From: Palsa-504 sp050011155
GTDB lineage: Bacteria; Actinomycetota; Actinomycetes; Streptosporangiales; Streptosporangiaceae
Direction: 5' to 3'
DNA length: 64,000 bases
Assembly (NCBI GenBank): GCA_050011155.1
Contig: JBEKJP010000001.1
Coordinates: 1 to 64,000, forward strand
The notes under the pieces: generated by a model
Told to the model about the DNA's origin: nothing
The model's input: only the letters and a program-made list of their open reading frames with translations
Database searches by the model: none
Part shown: positions 16,652 to 24,177 of the stretch, in pieces
Position numbering within the stretch: position 1 is the first letter of the stretch
How the letters are laid out: the number at the start of each line of letters is the position of its first letter
Translations under genes and position numbers: made by a program

Positions 16652-16839
16652 CGCGCCGGTCCTTGGGTCCCCTGGGTCCCCCGCCTGCGGTGCAGCCACT
16701 GGACGACGCCGATCACGATGGCCGCCCCGCCGGTCGCGTCGAGGATCACCTTGTGCAGCATCAGGCCGATGACCAGGATCACGACGCCGACGGCGGCCCG
16801 GATAACGGAATTCATCGACCCGGACATCCCGAACAACAT
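16648..16839 (-). CDS. Small two-helix membrane protein, first gene of the ABC operon
   Basis: A 63-residue protein starting at the ATG at 16839, with GAGGAGGA ahead of it. It has a short Gly/Ser start, a hydrophobic helix SVIRAAVGVVILVIGLML, a second one (ATGGAAIVIGVVQWL) and a basic end. It overlaps the ATPase gene by 4 bp. No family is recognised. By position it could be an accessory subunit or a membrane sensor for the neighbouring two-component system, both inferred. Confidence 0.65.
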   Translation of the reverse strand: MLFGMSGSMNSVIRAAVGVVILVIGLMLHKVILDATGGAAIVIGVVQWLHRRRGTQGTQGPAR

Positions 16840-16930
16840 GTCTTCCTCCTCAGTTCCGTTCGTCTCTGCCGAGCCTGCCGGGCAGCGGATCTCTTCGTCT
16901 TCGGCGCGACGGCTGATCCGCCTGGCCACC

Positions 16931-16958
16931 CCAGGGTGGAGACCGGCCTCCACCCTGG
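16931..16958. promoter_or_regulatory. 11-bp perfect inverted repeat between the divergent ABC operon and two-component genes
   Basis: CCAGGGTGGAG (16931-16941) and CTCCACCCTGG (16948-16958) are perfect arms around a 6-nt centre. The site lies 30 bp upstream of the TAATCT box of the histidine kinase gene and about 92 bp upstream of the small membrane gene. A dimeric LuxR-type response regulator binding here would control both directions; this is inferred. Confidence 0.55.
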
Positions 16959-17000
16959 TGCCGGCGACGGGCGGGCGCGCGGAATCGTAATCTGGCTAAC

Positions 17001-18236
17001 GTGACTGATCAGCGCGCCACCGGCTCGTCGGCGCTGACGTTGGCCGCCTTGCGGCAGGCCCGCGCCACCCGCGAGGCGCTGCTCCGGCGGATTCTGCCGG
17101 TCGGACTGGCCGCCGTGGTGATCGTGGTGGTGGCCAGCTCCCGGGCCAAGCCGGGCGCGGGCCTGCACGGCGCGTCGTTCGGCGTCAGCCTCGCCCTGGC
17201 CGGCTTCGCGCTGGCCGCGCTGGTCGGCGTCGCCGCGCTGGTAACGCGCCGGATTGGTGCCCGGATGCTGCTCCCAGTGCTGGGCTTGCTGACGGTGAGC
17301 TCGGCGGTGCTGGTGTGGCTCCAGCCCGACGGGGCCGGCGCGGTCGGGATGCTGGTCGCGGTCGGCATCGCGGCGCGTATTGTCCCCGGCCGGGCCAGCG
17401 TCGTGCTGCTCACCGCCTGCCTCGCGTTCCTGCTGGTAGCCGAGTCGGCCAGTCAGAGCCACAAGCATCAGGGCGCGCTCGAGCTGCTGGTCAACGCGCT
17501 CCCGCTGGCCGCGATCTACATGATCGTGCTGTTCGGCCGGCGGATCAGGTTGCAGGAGGCGCAGGCCGAACAGCTGCTCATCGAGCTAGAGGAGACCCGC
17601 GGCGCCGAGCTGCGGGCGGCGGCCCTGGCCGAACGGCAGCGGCTGGCCCGCGACATGCACGACGTGCTGGCGCACTCCCTGTCCGGGCTGCTCCTCCAGC
17701 TCGAGGGCGCCCGGCTGCTGGCCGTGTCCAACCCCGGTGACGAACGGCTGGCCGGCACCATCGACCGCGCCCACGAGCTGGCCAGGACCGGCCTGGACGA
17801 GGCGCGGCGGGCCATCGGCATGCTCCGCGACGACGAGCTCCCCGGACCGGACCGGCTGGCCGTGCTCACCGCGTCCTTCCAGGCCGACACGGGCGTGCCC
17901 GCCCGGTTCACCTCGTCGGGCGCGCCCCGGGAGCTGGCCTCGGCCGTGCGGCTCGCGCTGTACCGGGTCACCCAGGAGGCGCTGACCAACGTGCGCAAGC
18001 ACGCCCGCCCGTCCCGCGTCGAGGTATGCCTGCGGTATCTCGACGACGAGCTCACCCTGACCATCGAGGACTTCTCCGCCCACCCGGCCGGGATCTCCGC
18101 CATCCCGCCCGGCGGCGGCTACGGGCTGACCGGCATGCGAGAGCGCGCGGAACTGCTGGGAGGCACCCTGGACGCGGCCCCCACCGATACCGGCTTCCTG
18201 GTCCAGCTGCGGGTACCGGCGGGAGACGAGCCATGA
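17001..18236 (+). CDS. Sensor histidine kinase, NarL/DesK-type (HisKA_3)
   Basis: This 411-residue kinase has about five or six membrane helices in the first 180 residues, including a long one (LPLAAIYMIVLFGRRI). A coiled linker follows, then the dimerisation/phosphoacceptor motif ERQRLARDMHDVLAHSLSG with its His near residue 220. The HATPase domain shows YRVTQEALTNVRKHARPS (N-box) and GGGYGLTGMRERAELLGG (G-box). The small extracellular loops suggest a membrane-stress or lipid sensor. The GTG at 17001 has a TAATCT box 7 nt upstream and no Shine-Dalgarno, fitting a leaderless transcript. It is coupled to its regulator by an ATGA overlap. Confidence 0.92.
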   Translation: MTDQRATGSSALTLAALRQARATREALLRRILPVGLAAVVIVVVASSRAKPGAGLHGASFGVSLALAGFALAALVGVAALVTRRIGARMLLPVLGLLTVSSAVLVWLQPDGAGAVGMLVAVGIAARIVPGRASVVLLTACLAFLLVAESASQSHKHQGALELLVNALPLAAIYMIVLFGRRIRLQEAQAEQLLIELEETRGAELRAAALAERQRLARDMHDVLAHSLSGLLLQLEGARLLAVSNPGDERLAGTIDRAHELARTGLDEARRAIGMLRDDELPGPDRLAVLTASFQADTGVPARFTSSGAPRELASAVRLALYRVTQEALTNVRKHARPSRVEVCLRYLDDELTLTIEDFSAHPAGISAIPPGGGYGLTGMRERAELLGGTLDAAPTDTGFLVQLRVPAGDEP

Positions 18237-18889
18237 CCGAGCCGAAGATTAGAGTGCTGGCGGCGGACGACCAGCGCGTAGTGCGTGAGGGCCTGGCCAT
18301 GCTGCTCGGCCTGCTGCCCGACGTGGAGGTGGCCGGCACGGCCGCGGACGGCGAGGAAGTACTGGCCCTGGCGGCTGAGCTGAAGCCGGACGTGATCCTG
18401 ATGGACCTGCGGATGCCCCGGATGGACGGGGTGGAGGCCACCCGCCGGCTGCGCGAGCGCGACCCGTCGGTCAAGGTGGTGGTGCTGACCACGTACGCCG
18501 ACGACCGCTCGGTCATCGACGCGCTGCGGGCCGGCGCGCTCGGCTACCTGACCAAGGACGCGGGCGCGGCCGAGATCCAGCAGGCCCTGCACCGGGTGGC
18601 CAGCGGCCAGGCCGTCCTTGACCCCGCGGTGCAGCGTCACCTGGTCGAGGCGATAGCAGCCGAATCGCCGCCGCCCGCCGAGCCGCTGCCCGACGGCCTT
18701 ACGCCGCGCGAGGCCGAAGTGCTCACGCTGATCGCGGGCGGCCTGTCGAACGCCGAGATCGCCGAGCACCTCGTGGTCAGCGAGGCCACCGTCAAGACCC
18801 ACGTCAACCACCTGCTGCCCAAGATCGGCGCCCGGGACCGGGCCCAGGCCGTCGGTTACGCGTACCGGCACGGACTCGCGCCCCGGTAG
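18233..18889 (+). CDS. Response regulator, NarL/LuxR family
   Basis: This 218-residue regulator has a receiver domain (LAADDQRVVREGLAMLL; phospho-acceptor Asp in DVILMDLRMPRMDG; Thr in VVLTTYADD; Lys in GYLTKDAGA). The LuxR-type HTH has the sequence LTPREAEVLTLIAGGLSNAE and VSEATVKTHVNHLLPKIG. It starts inside the kinase stop codon (ATGA). The likely target is the inverted repeat at 16931-16958, which would couple the sensor to the ABC exporter. The stop TAG is shared with the TAGCAT promoter-like box of cmk. Confidence 0.93.
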   Translation: MTEPKIRVLAADDQRVVREGLAMLLGLLPDVEVAGTAADGEEVLALAAELKPDVILMDLRMPRMDGVEATRRLRERDPSVKVVVLTTYADDRSVIDALRAGALGYLTKDAGAAEIQQALHRVASGQAVLDPAVQRHLVEAIAAESPPPAEPLPDGLTPREAEVLTLIAGGLSNAEIAEHLVVSEATVKTHVNHLLPKIGARDRAQAVGYAYRHGLAPR

Positions 18890-18899
18890 CATCGCACGG

Positions 18900-19589
18900 G
18901 TGAAGACTTCAGCCAGCCTGGACAGCGACCAGGAGAGCGACGTGGATCGCGGATCGGCGCTCGTCGTCGCGATCGACGGGCCCTCGGGCGCGGGCAAGTC
19001 GAGCACCTCGCGTGGCGTGGCCCGCGCGCTCGGCCTGCGCTACCTGGATACCGGGTCGATGTACCGGGCGCTGACCTGGTGGCTGCTCGACCGCGGGGCC
19101 GCCACGACCGACCCGGACATGGTGGCCAGGCTGGCCGCCGAGCCGGTCATCGAGGTCAGCACCAACCCGGCCGTGCCGTGGACCAGGGTCGACGGCACCG
19201 ACGTGTCCGAGGCGATCAGGGCCCGGGAGGTCACCGACGCGGTCAGCGCCGTGGCGGCCGTGCCGCAGGTCCGCGCCCGCCTGATCGCGATGCAGCGGGA
19301 GATCATCGCCGCCTCCGGCGGGATCGTGGCCGAGGGCCGCGACATCGGGACCGTGGTCGCGCCGGACGCGCAGGTCAAGGTGTTCCTGACCGCCGACGGC
19401 ACGGCCCGGGCCAGCCGCCGGGCCGCCGAGGCCAGCTGGTCCACCCAGGCCGACCAGGACCGCCGCGACCGGCTGGACGCGGCCCAAAGCGCCAAGGCCG
19501 CCGACGCGGCCGTGATCGATTCCACCGGGCTCGGCCTGGACGAGGTCGTCGGCCTCATCGTCGGGCTGGTCCCGCAGAAGAGCAGGTAG
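18900..19589 (+). CDS. cmk: Cytidylate kinase
   Basis: A 229-residue (d)CMP kinase of pyrimidine nucleotide metabolism. The P-loop is DGPSGAGKSSTSRGVA at about residues 22-37, followed by LGLRYLDTGSMYRALTWW and EGRDIGTVVAPDAQVKVFLTA, both diagnostic for Cmk. Arg-rich LID-type residues occur in DQDRRDRLDAA. The GTG at 18900 has TAGCAT 7 nt upstream and no Shine-Dalgarno, so it may be leaderless, with its own promoter overlapping the end of the preceding regulator. It forms the usual cmk-der pair with a 2-bp gap. Confidence 0.95.
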   Translation: MKTSASLDSDQESDVDRGSALVVAIDGPSGAGKSSTSRGVARALGLRYLDTGSMYRALTWWLLDRGAATTDPDMVARLAAEPVIEVSTNPAVPWTRVDGTDVSEAIRAREVTDAVSAVAAVPQVRARLIAMQREIIAASGGIVAEGRDIGTVVAPDAQVKVFLTADGTARASRRAAEASWSTQADQDRRDRLDAAQSAKAADAAVIDSTGLGLDEVVGLIVGLVPQKSR

Positions 19590-19591
19590 AG

Positions 19592-20971
19592 ATGTCGAAC
19601 GAGGCTGTCCCCGCCGCCGTCCCCGTGGTCGCCGTCGTCGGCCGTCCCAACGTGGGCAAGTCGACGCTGGTCAACCGGATCCTGGGCAGCAGGCAGGCGG
19701 TCGTGGAGGATGTCCCCGGGGTGACCAGGGACCGGATCGCCTACGACGCCATGTGGAACGGCCGGGCGTTCACGCTGGTCGACACCGGCGGGTGGGAACC
19801 CTCGGTGGAGGGCACCGAGAGCCTCGCCGCCCGGGTAGCCGGGCAGGCCAGGGTGGCGGTGGACTTGGCCGACGTGGTGCTGTTCGTGGTGGACGCCACG
19901 GTCGGCGTGACCGACGCCGACGAGGCCGTGGCCAATGTGCTGCGCCGGGCCGGCAAGCCGGTCGTGGTCGCGGCCAACAAGGTCGACGACGCCCGGGCCG
20001 AGTCCGAGGTCGCGGCGCTGTGGGCGCTCGGCCTGGGCGAGCCCGCCTCGGTGAGCGCGCTGCACGGGCGGAGCAGCGGCGACCTGCTCGACCTGGTGCT
20101 CAACGCGCTGCCGGACGCCCCCCGGGTCGTCGACACCGAAGGGGGGCCACGCCGGGTGGCCCTGCTCGGCCGCCCCAACGTCGGCAAGTCCAGCCTGCTG
20201 AACAAGCTGGCCGGGCACCAGCGCTCCCTGGTCGACTCGGTGGCCGGCACCACCAGGGACCCGGTGGACGAGCTCATCGAGCTCGGCGGTATCACCTGGC
20301 GGTTCGTGGACACGGCCGGCATCAGGCGGCGGTTCAGGGAGAACCAGGGCGCCGACTACTACGCCGCGCTGCGCACCGCGGGCGCCCTCGACCTGGCCGA
20401 GGTCGCCGTGGTCCTGATCGACGCGAGCGAGCCCCTCGCCGAACAGGACCTGCGCATCGTCTCGATGGTCATCGAGGCCGGCCGGGCCCTGGTCATCGCG
20501 TACAACAAGTGGGACAAGCTCGACGAGGAACGGCAGCACTACCTGGAACGCGAGATCGAACGGCAGCTGTACAACGCCCGCTGGGCCCCCCGGGTGAACA
20601 TCTCGGCCGCCACCGGCCGGAACACCAACCGGCTGGTGCCCGCCCTGGAGAAGGCGCTAGAAGGCTGGGAGACCCGGGTGCCGACCGGCAGGCTCAACGC
20701 GTGGCTCACCGGCCTGGTCGCGGCGACCCCGCCACCGGTGCGCGGCGGCAAGCAGCCGAAGATCTTGTTCGCCACCCAGGCCGGCGTGCGCCCGCCGCAC
20801 TTCGTGCTGTTCACCTCGGGCTTCCTCGAAGCGTCCTATCGCCGGTTCGTGGAGCGCAAGCTGCGCGAGGAGTTCGGCTTCGACGGCAGCCCGGTGCAAG
20901 TCTCCGTGCGGGTCCGCACGAAGCGCGAGGGCCAGGGACGCCGCCCGGCCAAGGCGGGAAACCGGCGCTGA
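19592..20971 (+). CDS. der: Ribosome-associated GTPase Der (EngA)
   Basis: This 459-residue double GTPase is required for 50S ribosome assembly. The first G domain has VVGRPNVGKSTLVNRI and VDTGGW; the second has LLGRPNVGKSSLLNKL, VDTAGIRRR and NKWDKLDE. The C-terminal KH-like domain ends KREGQGRRPAKAGNRR. Both NKxD motifs are visible (NKVDDA and NKWDKL). The start is the ATG at 19592, immediately after cmk, with AGGTAGAG upstream. Unlike many bacteria, there is no plsC gene between cmk and der here. Confidence 0.96.
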   Translation: MSNEAVPAAVPVVAVVGRPNVGKSTLVNRILGSRQAVVEDVPGVTRDRIAYDAMWNGRAFTLVDTGGWEPSVEGTESLAARVAGQARVAVDLADVVLFVVDATVGVTDADEAVANVLRRAGKPVVVAANKVDDARAESEVAALWALGLGEPASVSALHGRSSGDLLDLVLNALPDAPRVVDTEGGPRRVALLGRPNVGKSSLLNKLAGHQRSLVDSVAGTTRDPVDELIELGGITWRFVDTAGIRRRFRENQGADYYAALRTAGALDLAEVAVVLIDASEPLAEQDLRIVSMVIEAGRALVIAYNKWDKLDEERQHYLEREIERQLYNARWAPRVNISAATGRNTNRLVPALEKALEGWETRVPTGRLNAWLTGLVAATPPPVRGGKQPKILFATQAGVRPPHFVLFTSGFLEASYRRFVERKLREEFGFDGSPVQVSVRVRTKREGQGRRPAKAGNRR

Positions 20972-20975
20972 GGCG

Positions 20976-22286
20976 GTGAGCCAGCCCGTTCGGCACCATG
21001 ATCTTCTCCGGGTTCTCGGGTCCGACCGGCGGCACGTGTGGCACCCGTACGGCCCGATGCCGGGGCGCACCGAGCCGCTGGTGGTGGAGTCGGCGGCGGG
21101 CGTGCGCCTCAAGCTGGCCGGTTCCGGTACCGAACTGGTGGACGGCATGTCGTCGTGGTGGGCGGCCATCCACGGCTACCGGCACCCCGCACTCGACGCG
21201 GCGGCGGCCGAGCAGCTGGGACGGATGAGTCATGTGATGTTCGGCGGGCTGACCCACGAGCCCGCGGTGCGGCTGTGCGAGCGGCTGATCGCGCTGGCGC
21301 CGCCCGGTCTCGAGCACGTGTTCCTGTGTGACTCGGGCTCGGTCTCGGTCGAGGTAGCGGTCAAGATGTGCCTGCAGTACTGGCGCTCGGCCGGGCGCGG
21401 CGCCAAGCGACGGCTGCTGACCTGGCGCGGCGGCTACCACGGGGACACCTTCATGGCCATGTCGGTGTGCGATCCCGAAGGCGGCATGCACGCGATGTGG
21501 GACGGGGTGCTGCCCCGCCAGCTGTTCGCCCCGGCCCCGCCGGCCGGGCCCGCGGATCCCGGATACGCCGGGGTTCTGGCCGGCCTGATCGCCGAGCACG
21601 CGGCCGAGCTGGCCGCGGTGATCGTGGAACCCGTGGTCCAGGGCGCGGGCGGGATGCGCTTCCACGATCCCGGCTACCTGCGCGTCCTGCGCGAGGCCTG
21701 CACCGCCCACGACGTGCTGCTTGTCTTCGACGAGATCGCCACCGGGTTCGGCCGGACCGGCTCGCTGTTCGCCGCCGGGCACGCCGGCGTCAGCCCCGAC
21801 GTGATGTGTGTGGGCAAGGCCCTGACCGGCGGGTACATGTCGCTGGCAGCCGCGCTGTGCACGCCCGCCGTGGCCGCGGGCATCTCCCGCGGCTCGGTGC
21901 CCGTGCTGGCGCACGGGCCGACGTTCATGGGCAACCCGCTGGCCTGCGCCGTGGCTCTGGCCTCGCTGTCCGTGCTGACCGATCCCGCGTGGTACCCGGG
22001 CGGCTGGCAGGCCTCGGTGGCGCGGCTGGCCGCCGGGCTCGAGGCCGGGCTGGCACCAGCTCGCGGCCGGCCGGGAGTAGCCGACGTCCGTGTCCTCGGC
22101 GCGATCGGCGTGGTCCAGCTGACTCATGAGGTCGACATGGCCGCGGCCACCGCCGCCGCGGTTCGCGCCGGCGTATGGCTCCGCCCCTTCCGCGACCTCA
22201 TCTACACCATGCCGCCCTACATCACCAGCGACGAAGACCTAGCCCAGATCTGCCACGGCATCCTAACCGCCATCGACTCCCAGTAG
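20976..22286 (+). CDS. bioA: Adenosylmethionine-8-amino-7-oxononanoate aminotransferase
   Basis: This PLP enzyme of biotin synthesis transfers the amino group of SAM to KAPA to make DAPA. The 436 residues contain VWHPYGPMPGRTEPLVVESA, the family N-terminus, and MSSWWAAIHGYRHPALDAA. The PLP region is LVFDEIATGFGRTG, and the Schiff-base Lys is in CVGKALTGGYMSLAA. The GTG at 20976 lies 5 bp after der with a GAGGCGG site. No other bio gene is adjacent. The stop codon lies in the first copy of a 17-18-bp tandem repeat. Confidence 0.93.
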   Translation: MSQPVRHHDLLRVLGSDRRHVWHPYGPMPGRTEPLVVESAAGVRLKLAGSGTELVDGMSSWWAAIHGYRHPALDAAAAEQLGRMSHVMFGGLTHEPAVRLCERLIALAPPGLEHVFLCDSGSVSVEVAVKMCLQYWRSAGRGAKRRLLTWRGGYHGDTFMAMSVCDPEGGMHAMWDGVLPRQLFAPAPPAGPADPGYAGVLAGLIAEHAAELAAVIVEPVVQGAGGMRFHDPGYLRVLREACTAHDVLLVFDEIATGFGRTGSLFAAGHAGVSPDVMCVGKALTGGYMSLAAALCTPAVAAGISRGSVPVLAHGPTFMGNPLACAVALASLSVLTDPAWYPGGWQASVARLAAGLEAGLAPARGRPGVADVRVLGAIGVVQLTHEVDMAAATAAAVRAGVWLRPFRDLIYTMPPYITSDEDLAQICHGILTAIDSQ

Positions 22287-22343
22287 CCCACCAGGCCCCA
22301 GTAGCCCGCCAGGCCCAGTAGCCCGCCAGGCCCAGTAGCCCGT
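22279..22343 (+). repeat. 17-18-bp tandem repeat spanning the bioA stop codon
   Basis: Copies of CCCAGTAGCCCGCCAGG begin at 22279 (18 bp, CCACCAGGC variant), 22297, 22314 and 22331 (partial). The TAG stop of bioA is in the first copy, and each further copy repeats it. Confidence 0.85.
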
Positions 22344-22392
22344 GAGCGGAGTGGCCCCGGTGACCTCAGCGGCCCCAAGAGACTCTGCCCAG

Positions 22393-22446
22393 GTGACCCG
22401 GTGTGCCATCGGTGCGGTTCTATGTGACCCGGTGTGCCACCGGTAC
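22393..22446 (+). repeat. 31-bp-period repeat, pair 2
   Basis: Units at 22393-22415 and 22424-22446 each begin GTGACCCGGTGTGCCA and start 31 bp apart. The second unit has a perfect hairpin CCGGTG-TGC-CACCGG. A degenerate third unit may follow from 22454 (GTGAGC, ending AAGGTGC). Confidence 0.8.
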
Positions 22447-22540
22447 ATCTCTAGTGAGCGTTCCGAAGTAAGGTGCGCTTCCGGCGTGTCGCGGTTCCCG
22501 GGCGTGGTTTCATGCCACTCGCGTCACGCGGCCGGCGATC

Positions 22541-22582
22541 TTCCGCCGATTTGTGTCACCATGACGACACAGATCGACGGAA
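22541..22582. repeat. Imperfect 17-bp inverted repeat
   Basis: TTCCGCCGATTTGTGTC (22541-22557) faces GACACAGATCGACGGAA (22566-22582); 15 of 17 positions pair, around an 8-nt loop. It could be a terminator-like hairpin or the remnant of a mobile-element end. Confidence 0.55.
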
Positions 22583-22722
22583 AAGGCGGGCCGCGCCTCC
22601 CGGTAAGGCTGCCACGGCGAACTGAATTCGTATAAATCTTCACAAACCGGGCGGCCGTCTGTCCACGACGCTCTAGTGGCAGGACAGGCCGAGAACGCAC
22701 GTTAATTCGGAGTGCCTACTTA

Positions 22723-22776
22723 GTGGCCCGGTGTGCCATCGGTGCACCTCTTAGTGACCCAGTGTGCCATCGGTGC
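22723..22776 (+). repeat. 31-bp-period repeat, pair 3
   Basis: Units at 22723-22745 (GTGGCCCGGTGTGCCATC) and 22754-22776 (GTGACCCAGTGTGCCATC) start 31 bp apart with spacer ACCTCTTA. Orientation is the same as pair 2. Confidence 0.8.
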
Positions 22777-22929
22777 TGTCACGATTCCCGCTTGCGACCT
22801 GAATCTTCCGGTCAGCGATTGATCGCGGATACGTCTGAGCCACGGGAATCACACCAGGCGCTCCGGCCACGCCCGTAGAGCTATGCCGATCGTCGTCGCA
22901 GGCGTTTGGCCGGGATCGTGGCCTGCGTG

Positions 22930-23769
22930 TTAGAACGCGAAGGCTTCCGGCGGGGCGGCGGGGGAGGGGGCGGCGTTCACGTCGGTCACCGGCTTGGCTC
23001 CCGCGGTGAACCGGTCCAGGTCGCGGCCGTGCAGCACGCGCCCGGGCATCGGGTCCGCGGCGGCCCGGCGGGTGAGCGCGTCGGTCGGCAGCGGTGCCGG
23101 GCTCGCGACCAGCACCAGGTTGCCGAACCTTCGGCCGCGCAGTACCCCGGCGTCCGCGATCAGGCAGGTATGCGGGAACGCCGTCCGCGCGGTGGCGACC
23201 TGGGCCCGGATGTGCGCCAGCGGCGGGCCATCGGCCACATTGGCCGCGACCACGCCCGTGTCGCGCACCGCCCGCCTGGTCGCGGCCCAGAATTCCGCCG
23301 AGGTCAAGTGGGCCGGGGTTCGTCCCCCGTCGAAGACATCCGCGATCACCACGTCGAACGAGCCCGGCCGCAGCCCTTCCAGCTCGGCCCGGGCATCACC
23401 GACGCGGATCCGGAGCCTGGGGTTCCGCGGCGGCAGCCGGAGCCGGATCAGGTCCACCAGCGCGGCGTCCACCTCCACTGCCAGTTGCGACGAGCCAGGC
23501 CGGGTCGCCGCCACGTAGCGGGCCAGGGTGAGCGCCCCGGCGCCCAGGTGCAGCACGCGCAGCGGCTGCCCGGCGGGCGCGGCCGCGTCGATCACGTGCC
23601 CGAGCCGCCGGACGTACTCGAAGTCCAGGTAGCCGGGGTCGTCCAGGTCTACGTGCGACTGCGGCACCCCGTCGACGAGCAGCATCCAGGCAGCCGACCG
23701 GTCGGCGTCCCTCAGCAGCTCGGCCCGCCCTGTCCCTTCCGTTTCCCTGCGCCTCCCCATACCGGCCAT
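22930..23769 (-). CDS. Spermidine-synthase-like SAM/aminopropyl-transferase-fold protein
   Basis: A 279-residue Rossmann-fold protein of the spermidine-synthase-like group. LLVDGVPQSHVDLDDPGYLDFEYVRRL is the family N-terminal strand region, LRVLHLGAGALTLARYVA is the glycine loop, QLAVEVDAALVDLIR is the acidic loop and RIRVGDARAEL the next motif; FDVVIADVFDG closes the site. Many actinobacterial members lack proof of polyamine activity. The ATG at 23769 is used (GGGAAG about 9 nt upstream); an ATG at 23760 is also possible. The frame open further upstream runs through the opposite-strand DUF5302 gene and is ignored. Confidence 0.82.
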   Translation of the reverse strand: MAGMGRRRETEGTGRAELLRDADRSAAWMLLVDGVPQSHVDLDDPGYLDFEYVRRLGHVIDAAAPAGQPLRVLHLGAGALTLARYVAATRPGSSQLAVEVDAALVDLIRLRLPPRNPRLRIRVGDARAELEGLRPGSFDVVIADVFDGGRTPAHLTSAEFWAATRRAVRDTGVVAANVADGPPLAHIRAQVATARTAFPHTCLIADAGVLRGRRFGNLVLVASPAPLPTDALTRRAAADPMPGRVLHGRDLDRFTAGAKPVTDVNAAPSPAAPPEAFAF

Positions 23770-23865
23770 TATCGGCGCTTCCCGGCCGGCGCCCGGATAC
23801 TGGTTCGGCGAAACGGCTCGGATGTGCGACCCTGTGTACGTAATTCTCTGCCGCAGGAGGTCCGC

Positions 23866-24150
23866 ATGGCCGCTCAGCAATCCGGATCCGAGGCGTCGTC
23901 TTCCGCCCCGGAGGCCGCCGTCCCGGAGGCCGCCGCCCCGGAGGCCGCCGCACCCAAGGCGGCCGAGACCGCCGCGGAGGCAGCTCCGCCCAAGCCCGAC
24001 CTCGACGAGACCAAGCGCAAGTTCCGCGAGGCGCTCGAGCGTAAGCGTGGCGACCATGCCAGCGCCCAGGGCGTCGATCACACGGGCAAGGTGCACGGCT
24101 CACACGGCCCCGCCACCGGGCGCCGTTCCTTCCGCCGCAAGAGCGGCTAG
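23866..24150 (+). CDS. DUF5302 family small protein
   Basis: A 94-residue hydrophilic protein. The N-terminal half is an Ala/Glu/Pro low-complexity stretch with PEAAAPEAAAP repeats. The conserved C-terminal half reads ETKRKFREALERKRGDHA, then HTGKVHGSHGPATGRRSFRRKSG, which I recognise as the actinobacterial DUF5302 signature. Strong CAGGAGG 5 nt before the ATG. No function is known; the basic tail suggests nucleic-acid or ribosome association. Confidence 0.85.
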   Translation: MAAQQSGSEASSSAPEAAVPEAAAPEAAAPKAAETAAEAAPPKPDLDETKRKFREALERKRGDHASAQGVDHTGKVHGSHGPATGRRSFRRKSG

Positions 24151-24177
24151 CGCTGGCGTCCCGTGGTTCCCGGCGGC

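Larger units (their letters stand above)
22287..22929. other. Long convergent intergenic region rich in repeats
   Basis: These 640 bases between bioA and the minus-strand spermidine-synthase-like gene have no convincing gene. Contents: the rest of the 17-bp tandem array, repeat pair 2 (22393-22446) with a decayed third unit from 22454, an imperfect 17-bp inverted repeat (22541-22582) and repeat pair 3 (22723-22776). Confidence 0.7.

Noticed and set aside
22342..22635. 97-residue frame downstream of bioA
   Set aside because: It is translated from the 31-bp-period repeats and the inverted repeat, with no conserved-looking segment.
22393..22776. Possible CRISPR array
   Set aside because: The units come only in pairs, the 8-bp spacers are too short, units diverge, and no cas gene is nearby.
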